Shown here: positions 13,213-25,920 of the stretch, in pieces
Position numbering within the stretch: the stretch's first letter is position 1
Layout: each line of letters opens with the position of its first letter
Assembly: GCA_023055355.1 (NCBI GenBank)
Contig: JALJCS010000001.1
Coordinates: 26,411,881-26,475,880, forward strand
DNA from: Agelaius tricolor
Lineage: Eukaryota > Chordata > Aves > Passeriformes > Icteridae
Direction of reading: 5' to 3'
Length of the DNA: 64,000 bases
Notes under the pieces: generated by a model
The model's input: only the letters and a program-made list of their open reading frames with translations
What the model was told of the DNA's origin: nothing
The model's database searches: none
Translations under genes and position numbers: made by a program

Positions 13213-13224
13213 CCCCCTGGTGGC
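13213..13224 (-). promoter_or_regulatory. Candidate CTCF core motif
   Basis: CCCCCTGGTGGC on the + strand is the reverse complement of GCCACCAGGGGG, the most conserved part of the CTCF consensus. The following GCGC portion is replaced by A-rich sequence, so the match is partial. It lies about 140 bases before exon 3, where CTCF binding can affect exon inclusion. Occupancy is not shown by sequence. Confidence 0.4.
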
Positions 13225-13363
13225 TACAGTAGTACCTATTTGCTGCTTCACTGTGAAAGGGGATGGTGAGAAGTGAATGCATACAGTAAATCTCTTTTTT
13301 GAAGATGGGTTTTTTTTTGATGGTTTATGTATTAGTAAAGCTGCTTTTTTTGTTTTCTTCCAG

Positions 13364-13428
13364 ATTTCACAATGGCCTGTTAAATGTTAAAGATGTTCTT
13401 ACAAGTTTTGACAACACGGGGAATGTCT
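13364..13428 (+). CDS. CAMKMT: CAMKMT exon 3 (LTSFDNTGNV block)
   Basis: This 65-base exon has a near-ideal acceptor (long T/C tract ending ttcttccag) and a consensus donor (T|gtaagt, 13429-13434). After completing Arg with the AG of exon 2 it reads FHNGLLNVKDVLTSFDNTGN V, with one base left over, so the next exon must supply the second and third bases of a codon, expected to be Cys. LNV.DVLTSFDNTGNV matches the vertebrate CAMKMT sequence I remember almost exactly, while the first few residues (FHNGL) differ. This stretch sits just before the conserved WPSEE segment and the SAM-binding core. Its length is not a multiple of three, so skipping it would shift the frame of the whole catalytic part. 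It is too short to stand out in an ORF scan and was found by reading the splice sites. Confidence 0.94.
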
Positions 13429-14397
13429 GTAAGTCACTGTTTATTTAAGTACAGTACTATGTTGATAGAAGTTTAACTGCACCAATATAAAACATTTCTG
13501 TATGAGCCCTCAATAACCATTTAATTTAGCTGGGAAACTGCATTACTGTGGTCAGGGTTACCATAGCATTACAGTTTTATGTAGCACCATTGTTTGTGTT
13601 GGATACACCCTTAAGTTCTCCCAGTGCAGGTTATTTTTTGTTGTGGCTATGGTGGGAACATTAGAGCAACTGGACTGGAGTGGATAAAACATTAGTTTAG
13701 CCCATTGATTTGTGTTGGCCAGGGGCCAGCAGTGGCTCTGTGAGGAACAGCAGTGCAGGAACATGGGAAGCAATCAGGGGTACTTCTAGCTTGGATAGAA
13801 CAAACTTGAACCAGAGAAACACAAAAGAAAGCACTCAGTCAAGTTGTGAAATTCCTCCCTACAGAATGTTTTGGATCCTAAAACGTGAAATAAATTCAAA
13901 AAGGGGGAAAAATTGTGCAAGAAAAATTTACTGTGACTATTAAATATACAGACATCACTTATGGCTTAGGAAGTGCTGGGTGTTAGGAGAATTAATGGGG
14001 CAGTGGGATGATATGTTTGTCCTGATCTTTCACTCTTGTCTAAGCATCAGTTACTGGCTGCATTAACCTGAGGCAAGATGAGCTCTAAGTGGGCTATCAA
14101 TGTCTGACCCAGTATGGCTCTGCTTCAGTATACTTATTAATAAAATTATCTATGCTATTAATGGACTTGAATTATCAAATTGTGGTAGGTGGTGGAAACA
14201 AAGCTGAGCCAACATTGAAACATTTTTGATGTGATGAGTAATTACTATTATATAATTAACGTTTAGAGATATACATATGATTGTTGTTTGGTTATTCTCC
14301 CTTATCTTTCAGGTTGGTTTGTTTGTTTTCAAAGAAGAAAACTGATAGAATAAAGTTGGTAAAGTTTGCCAGATGTTAAAGAAATATACACATATTT

Positions 14398-14414
14398 CCC
14401 CCCCCCCCCCCCCC
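14398..14414. repeat. Poly(C) tract, 17 C
   Basis: An uninterrupted run of 17 C (poly-G on the minus strand) sits just after a T-rich stretch. Such a tract can form G-quadruplex or i-motif structures and is prone to length error in both polymerase copying and sequencing. Confidence 0.9.
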
Positions 14415-14568
14415 TCAAGCCAATGATATAGAACTGTTTTGATATATATGTTTCATCTCAAATTTCCAGTGTTAGTATTCCAAAGCTATGTTTGAATAAA
14501 CATTAGTTCTATTAGTTCGAACTATATAACAACTTAACTATTTCTTTTGAACAGCAGAGAAAATACTT

Positions 14569-14581
14569 TGTGTGTGTGTGT
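14569..14581. repeat. Short (TG)n microsatellite
   Basis: Six TG units in a row followed by T. Confidence 0.85.
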
Positions 14582-17320
14582 CTAAATGTGCTTCAGGTAA
14601 TGAATCAGTACAGTGTAATATGGCTACAAGATTTCTTGTTCTTTGTGTACTGAGTTTGTGCTCAATCTACACAGATTTCCTTGTTAACACAAAGAATTTA
14701 TTCTGCTAAAGTTCTTGTATGCTTTCCTATTGATAGATGTGTTGTCAGCTCCTCTTGCAGTATTTCAGCTACTTTTTTATTGATTGCAGATGGTAGAACA
14801 AGACTTACACTCTAATAGGCACACCACCAGTGCTAAAACTGGAGTAATATGACATTTGTGGTTCTCAGTGTTTCTCTGTTTATACAAAGATTCACATTTG
14901 TCCTTTTGGATTCAGAATTGCTTTGCGGGTTCATGCTGTGTTATTATATACAGCGTTTGCCAAGTCATTTCCAGATTCACTGCTTCCCTATTTTTAAATG
15001 TCTTTGTCTGTAAGTGTCTGTCTGTATGGATCTACATATTACTGATTTATGCCTATTTTACTATGCACTCTAGATTACACTCTATTAGCATAACTGTGAA
15101 ATTATTATCTTCTGGAAGCATGCACTACTGGCTTGGAGTGCAATAATGACACTTTTTTGCTACCACCTGTATGGAATAGATGTTGTCAGTATCCAAGCCA
15201 GAATAACTATGTGCCTGCTACACCATCATAGTGAAGTTCTCCCAGTCATATGTTTAGTGAGCTGCTCTCTTTGGGTCATAACTGATGGAATTTCTGCGTG
15301 CTCCCGTTATCCCTTAATTCAAATTGGGTCTTTTTTTTTTTGATCTTTTCCTGTGTATTTCTTGACTCTCTTTGTGTTAACCCACTGTGGAAATGATGAG
15401 GGTGTTGTGTTGCCTCCTTTTACCCCCAGAGGTAACTACTGTTGTCTTTCTAAAATTAGGCTGACTGTTTTTTATAATTTCTGTAGTGTTCTACAAGAAC
15501 TTTTTATTATCAAATCATAGTGTACTCAAAAACCCCCAGATATTTCTGAAATAGTCTTTGACAGTATCAGATTATTTCTCCTAATATTTAATACTAATGG
15601 AGCTAGCCAGAACTCAATGTGCTATGTTCTTTTGGGGCACACTGCATAGCTAGAATTTATTTACTGGCCACTAAACTTCACTTAAATGAAGTTTAAGGTT
15701 TAATGACTTGGACTGACTTACCACAAAACAGGGAAATGTTTTTGCATTCTGGGTGTTTGTTTTGGTTGCCATACTGAATACTTACCAGCAAGATCAATGT
15801 TTTTTCTAGAAGTTAGTAGATTATGAAATAATTTTATATGAAACAGATTAGCTTTTGTAAAAACTTAATTTTGTTTTTAAACATAATAATTTGTTTCAAA
15901 TAACAGGGTTTTTGTAGTTTGGAGTTTTTTTGTTTCTTCTAGTGAGTACTTTATGTTAAAACAAACTCTTTCAGGGTCTGTTTCTATGGTATTTCTGTTT
16001 GCCCTGCTGATCTCTGTGCTTATAGTTTTTGACAGCCACATCACTGTAAGCCATCAAAAGAGAAGTGGTAGAGCAGACTCCAGTTAATACCACTGTCTCC
16101 ATACTCCCAGTAGGTATCAAGTCAGTACAAGATGTGCCACTAGCTGGCAGCATTATATAAAATATCCATAAGCAGCTTTTGAGGAGTACTTGTGATTGCT
16201 TCCAAAAATGCTGCCTTACACCAGAAAGACTTCTAGATAAAAGGGGAGCCAGCTGCAGTAGCTGTCAGTGGTGTATTGCAGGGTCTCAATTGTTAACTTT
16301 GAAAATTGCCTCTGCACAATGGCTTGTTCAAACTTTGTATTTGTATACCTACACTTGTATTCTGTCTGTTTTTAAAAGATTTCTGAAGATGCATTTGCAC
16401 TGCAGGATTGCCATTGTGAATGAAAATTCACATTGCAAGTTGCAATGGGTTTTCACTTTGTCAGAAAAATGTGGAAGTTTTTTTCTCTCTGCTCATCCTT
16501 TGTGGGAGAGTGGTTTCCACATGAAAACTCTAAATGAATTCTCCACACAGACAGGATGCAGTGCTAAATGTACTTCCTTCAGCTTTAATTCTATGCATAA
16601 ACAGGAGGCAGGGAAAAAAGGACTGGAATGAAGGAAAGGATCAGTCTGTTCGTTTTAGACAACAATATGCCAGCTGTTAAAAAGAGGGTACAACCTGACA
16701 CCATCTCTGGTCCTGAGACAGTCCTTTAAAAGAACTGATGGATCCCAGGCAGAGGGTTTGGTGGTGGCATTATGGGATAGCATCAGTTGGCCCCTGGAAC
16801 CGCATGCTCATACTGGCAGAAGAAATCATCCAAAAATTAAGGAAAATTCTGCAAGGATGAGCTTTTGAGAGTGTCTCCGTCCCTTGCCTTTCCAAGTGTG
16901 AGAAAGCAGTTATAACTGAAGTGCTTATGACTCTATCCCAGAAAACAATCATTGCAGATTATGTAAACATTTAGATTAAGTGAAATGAAAAGGGCCAAAA
17001 TGGAAACCTCTTTACTATATGCCCCCAGTCTAAGCAAGCTACAGGCTGTGTAAAGGAGAATTTTAATAAGTGAAATACAGCATATTTTTGAATGTTCATC
17101 TAGTAGGCTTTTGTCTGATGTTATCACAGAAACAAGATATTCCAGAATGCTCAAATAGTAAAAAATTGAAAATATACTATATGTAATAGCAAAATATTTT
17201 CTTGTAAACTGCACATAGCATTAGTTAATAATTTCATTTTCAAGAAACAACATGTTCAACACATACTCATTTTATTTTCTACTTGGCTGAGTGTACAATT
17301 ATATGTTTTAGAACTAAAAG

Positions 17321-17340
17321 AGCAGCAGAGGGTGCTACAG
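17321..17340 (+). promoter_or_regulatory. Candidate CTCF-like motif
   Basis: AGCAGCAGAGGGTGCTACAG resembles the CTCF core form CAGCAGAGGGCGCTA, with T in place of the C of GGGCGC. It is a moderate match in an otherwise AT-rich region. Its orientation is opposite to the motif at 13213. Binding is inferred only. Confidence 0.3.
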
Positions 17341-18362
17341 TTACAGAGCTGCCCAGGCACACACTCCAAAATTGTTGCTCCTGTAGGCAAGTAGATCCTG
17401 TAAACTCTTAGGCTTTGCATTTGGGATAGATGTAAACAGGATAATTTTAAATTTTGTTGCCTCTGTTTATAGAGGAAAACAGCTACTCTATGTGAAATCC
17501 AGGAAAAGTAGAATTATATACTCACTCCTTTCTTGACTTTTTTATTTTAATAGTTTAATTGGTGGAAAATGTTACATAATTTCATTAATTTCATGAAAAC
17601 ATAGTGTCTGGCTATAGCTACTGTTACAAAACACTTACTCAACATCTTTAGAGCTGTTTTTGTTTATGATAATTTTACATTTAGAAGTTCTAGTCTCTGC
17701 AACAAGTTTTTTTGAAAAATTTGTTATTTATGGATTTTTTTAAAAATATGTTTCCAAAATAAATAAGCTAGCTAAACTGAAGAATATTTTTGCCCTTCAT
17801 ATAATATTTTTCATGAAAATAACATAAGAGAATGATTTTTTTCTTAACTTTTGAGTTTGTATCGAGGTGTTTTGGAAACAAAAATCAAGAAGGAAACAAA
17901 TTATTTTTCTCTGTTTAGGTTTCACTTTTTTTTTTTCAGTTTATATTAATTTTAAAATGATACTTAAAACTGGTAATTATGCAACTTCATTTAAAATTTA
18001 CTTAAGAAAAATATTTTAAAATTTTCTTTAAAACAAAGAACCTTTTCTTCTTTCCTCTATTTTCTCAAATAACTAAAGCAAGAAGAATATTTTCTTTCTG
18101 GTGGTATATGATGATGGGTTTAGAGAGCTACTTGTTTCTTCAGAGCTCTCACTGTGTGCCTCAGATATGTGCACTCCTCAATGGATAGATGATGGCAGCT
18201 ACAGAATGATCATGTTTGGAAGGATAGATGCCATAAAGTTACCTGGGGACAGTCACCAGATGACATCCTTTATGGCAGCAGAGGCACTCCTGTATTGCAT
18301 GGAATGTTACCTGGAATCAACAGTTTTCAGCTGCTGCTGTGGAAGTTTCCCACATTGTTTTG

Positions 18363-18398
18363 AGTAAACATCTGGTGATCAGTAAACATCTGGTGATC
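18363..18398. repeat. Perfect 18-bp tandem duplication
   Basis: AGTAAACATCTGGTGATC occurs twice without spacing or mismatch (18363-18380 and 18381-18398), followed by a partial third copy (AGT). The identity suggests a recent slippage or duplication event. Confidence 0.92.
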
Positions 18399-20769
18399 AG
18401 TGAAAAGCCTGCCAGCTGGAATATGCTTCCTGCCCCTCCATGCCTCAGTCAGTATTCTCACCTGAAGAAACTGCCACCCGTTGTCCTCTGAGCCTTCTCT
18501 CATTCCTCTGGTGTGGCAGTTTGAAATGATTTACCATGTCAGAACCTCAGAGCCCCTTGGAAGTCTTCAGCAAAAAATAAATTGTCTGGAAGAGTGTTTG
18601 AATAGCAACGATATGTGTCGTTTTGAATGAAATATTGTATTTGTGATACCTACAATTTACTATTCACTATGCAGCTTCCTTTTAAATAAAACATTTCATG
18701 ATCAGGGTTAAGAAAAACCAGCTGTTTCCTCCCTCCCTCCTTCATCCAATTCACTTCAAAGATTCAGTTTACAGCATCATCCCAAGCAGTCACGTTGACA
18801 TAACCCACATAAGGCATATGGAATGGAGCAGAAAATAAGTATATGGAGAGAAGCAGGCACCTTTTAAATTACTCTTGCTACCAGAATTGTTTTTATGAGG
18901 TTGTTCTCTGATGGAACATCAGTGATTTTGTCTGTTTTAGGTACTGTCCTGAAATATTCAGCTTCTCCCCACTTGCTAAAATCTTCTATCAGGAACCTGT
19001 GTGTGAAAAGCGAAGTCAGAACTGTGGTCAGTTTCCCTTTCATCTAAAGTCCTTTTTTCCTACTATGTATTCCAAACATTATCTGTTTTTTTCCCCTCTG
19101 CTTTCAAGCATGGCACTAGCTTAGGGAAGTGGGAGGTGAAGAAGCCCAGTTCAGCTCTTCTGAGTACCCTCTTTCTTGCTGGGTCAGATTGAAGTTTTTG
19201 TAGGAACTGGTTCTCCTGTTCAGGTTATTCCAATGAGAACCTTTTTGGTAAATATATGTGAATCTCTCAGAGCAACTGCAGTTACTTTTCTGTGTTGCTG
19301 AGCAGTTTTTTGTACCTTGGCACTCTGATTAGCTATGTTTTGGCATCATCTGTTGTCTTAATCTTTAAAAAGTAGTTGGCATTAGTAGGTTTCTAAGTGT
19401 ACTACTTGTGCTAATCTTCTACAATGTGAAGTATTTTTGAAAATATTCCATGTATTCTAAATGGATTACCATGAGAAATTGGATCTTTTGATTTACATTA
19501 ATTAAAACTATGAAAGTACAGTATAACACATTAAAGTAGCTTGGTAGAAGGAAAGTATGAATGATTTTAATTAATTTTATGGGCTTTACTCCTGCTTTAG
19601 GCAACTTCTCTTAGTCACCTCTTTAACTGAGATAGGGCAGGATAATGGTAAGCATCCCTTTAAGTTGTGCTGTGCTATTAATTCAGCTTAGTCTTTTAAA
19701 ACATTTTAAAGTTTTCTCTAAAAACATTTCAAATTTGAGCATAATTGAAGTAAATAGTTTCAAATGGGTTTGATGTGCACTGGGTTGTTACCATTTGTGT
19801 GGAACTTGCATGCTTCTTTGTAATAATTCATTTTGTTGTCACAATTCCTTTCACTTGCCATGTTCTAGCCATGCTTTCAGTGCTGCTTTTTCTCAGTGCT
19901 GAGATCTCCCTTCTGTTTGACACCAGCACCTGATGCTGGTGGTTTCTTACATGCACATTGGATGGGGCATTTCTCTGTACTCTATTATAGCCCCATCAGT
20001 GGCTGAGGTGTGGAGGCAGCAAGGGCAGTCCTTGTTATTTGTTTTCTTTATACAAATGCAGCTGAAATGTTATGCATAACTTGAACCTTGTTTTGGTTTT
20101 GTTTCAAGTTTGGTTTAGAGAACTTTTCAAAAGTTGCACTGTATTTAATTTTAAAAAATCATATTCAAATGGGTCAACTCATGTCTTCTTTTGAAAATGT
20201 CACAGTAAAAGGTTCCAATTCAATTTAACACCAATTCCTAAAATTGTATTAAGAAGACCCTACTTTGAGTAAAATATTTCTGGAAGTGAGAACTTGAAAC
20301 CTTTGGTGAATATATCCATTTGAAATGTTTTGTCTGATTTGTTCATTGTGATGATAGTTCTGACTGAAAAATATGATGAAAACTGATCTACATAGCAATG
20401 ACCAGATGAAAATTCAATGTAGATCTAGTATTCAAAATTAGTAATATTGAAAATTCAGTGTAGATTCTAGTATATTTAGCTTCATAAATTAAATACTGTT
20501 ATTGACAGTATGTACATTTAAATTAAATTATATCAGGTTTAAGGTATCCTTTTAAAAATATTTTTCAATAATGTGGAATGAAGTGGATAAGACATTATTT
20601 CAGATATATAAAGGACTAATTTTTGGTAAACTTAGTGGCTTAAAAGACCCTCCTATACAAGTGTTTTGGTAAACAAAAAATGTGTGAACAATAACTGTAA
20701 GTTTGTTAGAATTACTGGAGTTCAGCCTTGTGGTTTTAATTAAGACTGCAGCCCACTTGCAGAAGGTTT

Positions 20770-21740
20770 TAGTGACTATCCCATAAACAATGATTTAGAA
20801 CATACTGGTTCTAGCAATGATTTCACATCTACTCTCCTTACTGGTAGAAAGTATCTCCTCATATCTAATGGTAGCCTTTTTTACTAAAGCTTAAACTTAT
20901 TACTGGTTTGGTCCTTGGCAAAACTGAAATTTTCTTTTGCAATAGCTTTTTAGGTATATTAAATCATCACATGGCCTTGCCTATATCTTCTTTTACTTAC
21001 ATCCACCAAGACAAATTCTATCATGTTTTCTTAAGCTGCAGTTTTTGCTAGGCTCTGACTTTTCTTTAGACTCTGTACATTTGGCTTGTACCTTTCTTGA
21101 AGAGTGATTGTCAAATCTGGGCATAGTATTCCAGTTGAGACTTCTATAATGCTAAGTAAACCAGGAGATTTTGTGTTTTACAGCCTGTAATCCCAATGTT
21201 GAATTTTCCTCTTACCAACAGCATGACTTTGACTCCTGTTGAGCTGTTGACTTGCCATAAAATCCTGCCATAAAATTCTTCAGAAGGAATCAGTTATTCC
21301 TGACTGTGTATTTATGTAGCAGATTATTCTTAACCAATTTGAATGCCTGGTGTTTGTCCCTGTTGAACTTCCTGTTTCCAGACTTCTCCCAGTTAATTGC
21401 TTTTATCCTTTGAAGCCTGTCTTTCAACTTCCTGGACTTCTAAAATTGATAAATCGCTAATGGACATGTTCCTTTAGATGATCAATGAAAACACAGAACA
21501 AAGCACAGTCTGGTGTAGGCATTTATGGAAATTCCACCTGTTAAATTCACCTGCTTTTATAGCAAACCATTGAGAATTATTCCAATTATTCTCCATAGTC
21601 AGTTTTCTTCACCCATTTAACCAAATTTTATTTAGCCTGTTTGTTATGAAATTGTCAGAAGACTTTCTGAAGTTTTGATACAAGACATCTACTCCTTCTG
21701 CCCTATAAACAGGCCACTTATCTTGTTCCTCTAGTGAATG
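20770..21740 (-). mobile_element. Ancient CR1/L3-like LINE, antisense, heavily diverged
   Basis: Read in reverse complement, the stretch preserves the order of landmarks seen near the 3' end of CR1/L3-family ORF2. The + strand shows blocks resembling 'gggcatagtattccag' (near 21120), 'acttctaaaattgataaatc' followed by 'gatcaatgaaaacacagaacaaagca' in shortened form (near 21440-21510), and 'gaagactttctgaagttttgatacaagacatctactcc' in part (near 21657-21695), then the 'caggccacttatcttgttcctct' region. The 5' (left) part corresponds to the tail-proximal 'aagtatctcctcatatctaa' region. No frame stays open. The divergence is far greater than in the other CR1 pieces here, so it probably predates them. 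I cannot assign the subfamily, and the boundaries are approximate. Confidence 0.6.
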
Positions 21741-23613
21741 GTTTTTTAATTAAAATCTGTAATTTATTTTTTATTGTTATACTTTATCATGGAATGTGCA
21801 ACCAAAGAATGAAAAACATGAATCTGTTTAAAGTTTTTAATTATGTGAAGATGAGGGAGAGGTTGAATTGAATGAAACATTATACTTAATTATAGAATGT
21901 CTTATGCACTGAAAGTCACCTGATGATTCTCTGCCTTGCAATTTCATTCATTTTCTGAATGCTGTTATTCTAATTATTTATACTACAGATATATCCTATC
22001 TAAGCTTTTATGCATAGTTCTGTCTTGTAGTTCTTTGATGTCCTGAAGGAGAACTGCAACTTCTCTGAGCTATGTACTGGTTTTGTGACATGTTTGGTCA
22101 TCTAGCAAAAATTAATATAGGATTGTAAAAGTCATCTACCCTAATACCCTTTATTTCCCATCTCCCTACTTGTGATAAGTGTGACAGAAAGTGAAATAAT
22201 GCAAGGTTTGGGGTTTTTTTAAAATTATTGTTTTGTTTGGGGCCTTTTTGGTGATTTGGGAGTACTCAAATGTGTTTGGGCCTCTTGCACTGGAGAAATA
22301 GAATTCTGTAATAATATTCAAGACTAAAGAGAAAGAAATTTGAGCCCATTATACCCTTTAACACCAACTCCTTGTCTATTGTATTTTTGTCAAACTGTGA
22401 CCTATGCTTTGTGAGTTAAGTTTACTTTCTTCTCATCTATTTGAGTACTGATGGAAGATGTTTCACTATCTGAGGGACTTTTTTTACCATTGAATTTTTA
22501 GGTTCCCCTTTATACTTAGGCCCATTCCCATATTTTAAGGCAGTACTTGTTGTCATGTTTAAACATGTGATTTATATCAACTCAGAAGATAATGCTGTAG
22601 TCCCCAAAGCACTCTTTCACATTTGTGAAAGAAATATTGGATCAATTTTAGAGGTTGGAGATCTCATAAGTTTCTATTTTTGTTACAGAGCTGCTCATGG
22701 TTAGAAGTGGGAGGCAGAACCAAGCCATCTTACAGTGGTGGTATGCAGAGAACTGCCTGACTTCTAACCTTTCCCACATACAGCTTTATTGCAAGATCTT
22801 TGTTAATTTGCAGTGTTGTATTTTCAGGAGTGCCTTCTCATTTTAAATGCCACCCATTGGGAGTGTCAAAACTGAATGACTTAGAGCTGTGTTAAAAAAG
22901 AGTTCTGGGCATTGCTGAGCTGAACATTAGATCCTCTGACAATAAAATTTTGTCCTCCTTCAGGTAAGGAGGCCTTTCTACACACTTAGTGGCGTGGCCA
23001 GGAATTCACCACAGCTGATACTCCAAGACTTGTGTGTCATTAACACTCCCTCTCTTTGTAATTTCAGTTCCTAACTTGATGCATTCAAAGTCTTAAATCC
23101 TTCCCTTTATTTAGATGCTTCATCTGTGTCTGTCAAAAATAATAGAAGGTGTAACTTTATTTTTTGGTTTGTTTACCTTCTATGAGGTAGCTGCAGATTT
23201 TCTGTAGAACTTATGTGGTTTCAGATATGAGTCTAATGATTATAACACTTAGAAGGAAGTTTCATGAAAGTAGGGGTAGTCAGCACACCTGAGTTAGCAA
23301 AGAGAATGGGCTCAGAGCTTTTATGTGCTCACTTACTGGAGCTCCTTTTGGACAGTAAGAATGAAATAATATTACTAAATGTATTGTGTAATCCCTCATG
23401 ACAGTGTGTCAGGAAAAACCCCACTGCAATCTGCCTGTAAGTATGAATTTAGAATGTGAAGACAGTAGCCTACCTCACCAAAAGCTCATTCAATAAAATT
23501 TACCTATTCACACAGCTGAAACACTGTACAGTCTTAAGCCATTTTACAAATCAGCACCTTAGTATAAATTCTGTCAGGCTAAAAGTACTGGAATGTCTTC
23601 ATAATAAAACATA

Positions 23614-23632
23614 ATAGGACATTATGTCCTAT
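23614..23632. repeat. Perfect 9-bp palindrome
   Basis: ATAGGACAT and ATGTCCTAT flank a single T, giving a 19-base near-perfect palindrome. It may occur by chance in a window of this size, and no transposon context is visible. Confidence 0.8.
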
Positions 23633-24427
23633 AGCAGCTTGTATACAGGGTCCTTATTTTTGCTGTATTTTGGTTGTCATTTTTAAATTGTGGCAATTTG
23701 AAGCAATTTATAGGTTTGCTTACTATTTGATTGGACATTCCCAAAGTAGAAAATATTAATTCCTTTTGTTTGCGTGGTTAAAGACTCTGCTGAGAATGAG
23801 CTTAGCCAGATAAACAGAGGGGGTTTTATTACTAGTAAGAATTAATTTGATAATTTTGTCCACAGCCATAATCTGCTTTTAAAATCATGCACTATATTTT
23901 CTGTGGAAGACTAACCAAGATAAATTCCCTATGAGAAAGGCATGTGCAGCTGCACATCTGCTATGGGAGAAGCTTACTTACTGACAGGTGAATCTGAGTC
24001 CATTTTCTGATTATTTCCTAGGTTAAAGTAACAGAAGAAGATTCTTAATCTTAGAGTGTCTCAGAAAATATATTTATGTAGGTGGATTTTGGCTGGTTTT
24101 GATTGGACTAGTGCAGTTATTTCTTAAACAGCAGTGAACTGTCAGTATTTATGTACCGTAATGTTTTTCCCTTTGCCAGTTGAAATTAGCAGGCATTTTC
24201 AAATACACATCTGTGAGAAAGTGCTGAAACCAAAAGTCAACTATTTATATAAAATAACTCCTACCAGGGCAGAGGATTCATTATATTGATTAATAACAAG
24301 GACTGTGCTTGTTGCTGGTTTCAGATGTTTGTATCTGGTTTTAGATTAATAATAATATTTGAAAAAGGTTGAAAATTCATGACTCTAAGGTACAAACTGA
24401 AGTTTGCGTTCAATATTTTTCTTTTCC

Positions 24428-24440
24428 TTTTTTTTTTTTT
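24428..24440. repeat. Poly(T) run
   Basis: Thirteen T in a row. No retroposon is recognisable beside it. Confidence 0.85.
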
Positions 24441-25920
24441 GATATGACATTTGTCCCTTTCTTGAGCTGTGTTTAAATTTCATAAAGCACAGTTTTTATT
24501 GTTTTTCCTAAAGAAACTCTGACATATAGCTATCAAGTTAAAGAACTTATGAATTTTAAAAACAAATACACGCAGCAATTTAATTATTCTTTGCTGTACG
24601 TAGGCACACTCCTGAGGAATTTTGTAACTTTTCTCATGAAGAAGCAGGCTTTTTACTTACCATAAAGTTGAGCATTAAAATGTGAACAGCTTTGTAAGCC
24701 ATGACTTAAAAGTAATGACAGTAGCAGTAGCAAAAAGAAACAGTTTACAAAGGTTTTAAGCTGCATTTTTAAGCTACTCAGAAATGCAGTAGGACCCACA
24801 AAATGTTAGAGATACACAGGAATAAAATAGTCATACATGTTTGACATTTAAAAATGGAGATATCTATATTTTTAAAATGGACAATAAAATATGTTGTCTT
24901 TCAATATACATAATTCAAAGAAATAAACAGGTATCCACTAAGGCAGTAGAATCATATGAATCAAGCAGAGATGGACAACTTTTGGAAGCCCTCCAAATAA
25001 TGCCTTCTAATTGTTTGCTCAGCTAAAATTCTTGTTGAATTATTTCCCTTGTTTTCAAAGCACCTGTTGAAAAAGAAGTATTTATCCTTCCAATTCCCAC
25101 TGAATTTTCCTGTTCCAGAGATAGAAACATGCTGTCATGCCTAGCATTGAAAAAAACTTAAATTATAATAGAGGTATTTTGAAGATCAGCTACTTAGCAG
25201 ATACTTCATTCATTGCAATCTTTTTTGTAACTTATAAATGCTTTACAATGTAAATTTTTGCATACTGCAGGAGCTGGTTGCACATCTCCCGTGTTAATCT
25301 CCAGAAGTTATAATACCTCACACTTTCCATTGGCAGGCAAAAGTAATTATGATAGCAATCAACATATATAATATAGATTTTCAAATACTTAATTTTGTTG
25401 ACAGTAGGTGCAGCACAACAATATAGCTAATTTCAGACAAATAAAAATTGGTAGAGGTAATCTAAGTGCTTTAAGTTGTTGTGATTGCCATTATTTCAAA
25501 AATTTATTTACTCATAATTAGTGTTTAATTTCTCTAGTGTTTCCTTTTGAGGATTCTCTTTCTTTATGTGCTCTTCAGAAAATGATATGGTAAATATTTT
25601 GTGTTGAAGTACACATTTTATGGTTTGTTGGGGTACGTGACAGTCTAACAGAAAGGAGAGAGATTATGCCAATTAATTCTGGAACGCTTATCTAGGATCA
25701 AATTGAACTGCTGATGAGTTAGAATAATTAATGAAAATTCTGTGTTTTCATATTGTGAAATATATTTCATGTGTTTTCAATTGTTTCTTAGCTGTTTTTT
25801 TTTCCTTTTTTAGAATAAACAGGTTTTTCTATGTTTGGCATTTCAAGGGCTTTGTTGTAATAGTTGGATGTGAACTATCAAAAAGAAGTAGGCAGAAAGC
25901 TGGGAAAGATGAGTCCAATT

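Larger units (their letters stand above)
4759..13363 (+). other. CAMKMT: CAMKMT intron 2
   Basis: This 8.6 kb intron begins with gtaacc and ends with the pyrimidine-rich acceptor ctgctttttttgttttcttccag. It contains an antisense internal CR1 ORF2 fragment (about 8095-8930), a short hairpin-forming direct repeat (5274-5323) and a CTCF-like core at 13213-13224. The rest (5324-8094 and 8931-13212) is AT-rich, single-copy-looking sequence with only scattered ORFs of 60-105 codons that carry no recognisable domains. Confidence 0.85.

Noticed and set aside
18101..18367. Plus-strand ORF of 88 codons with several Cys and Met
   Set aside because: No recognisable family, no splice context and no neighbours to support it; consistent with chance.
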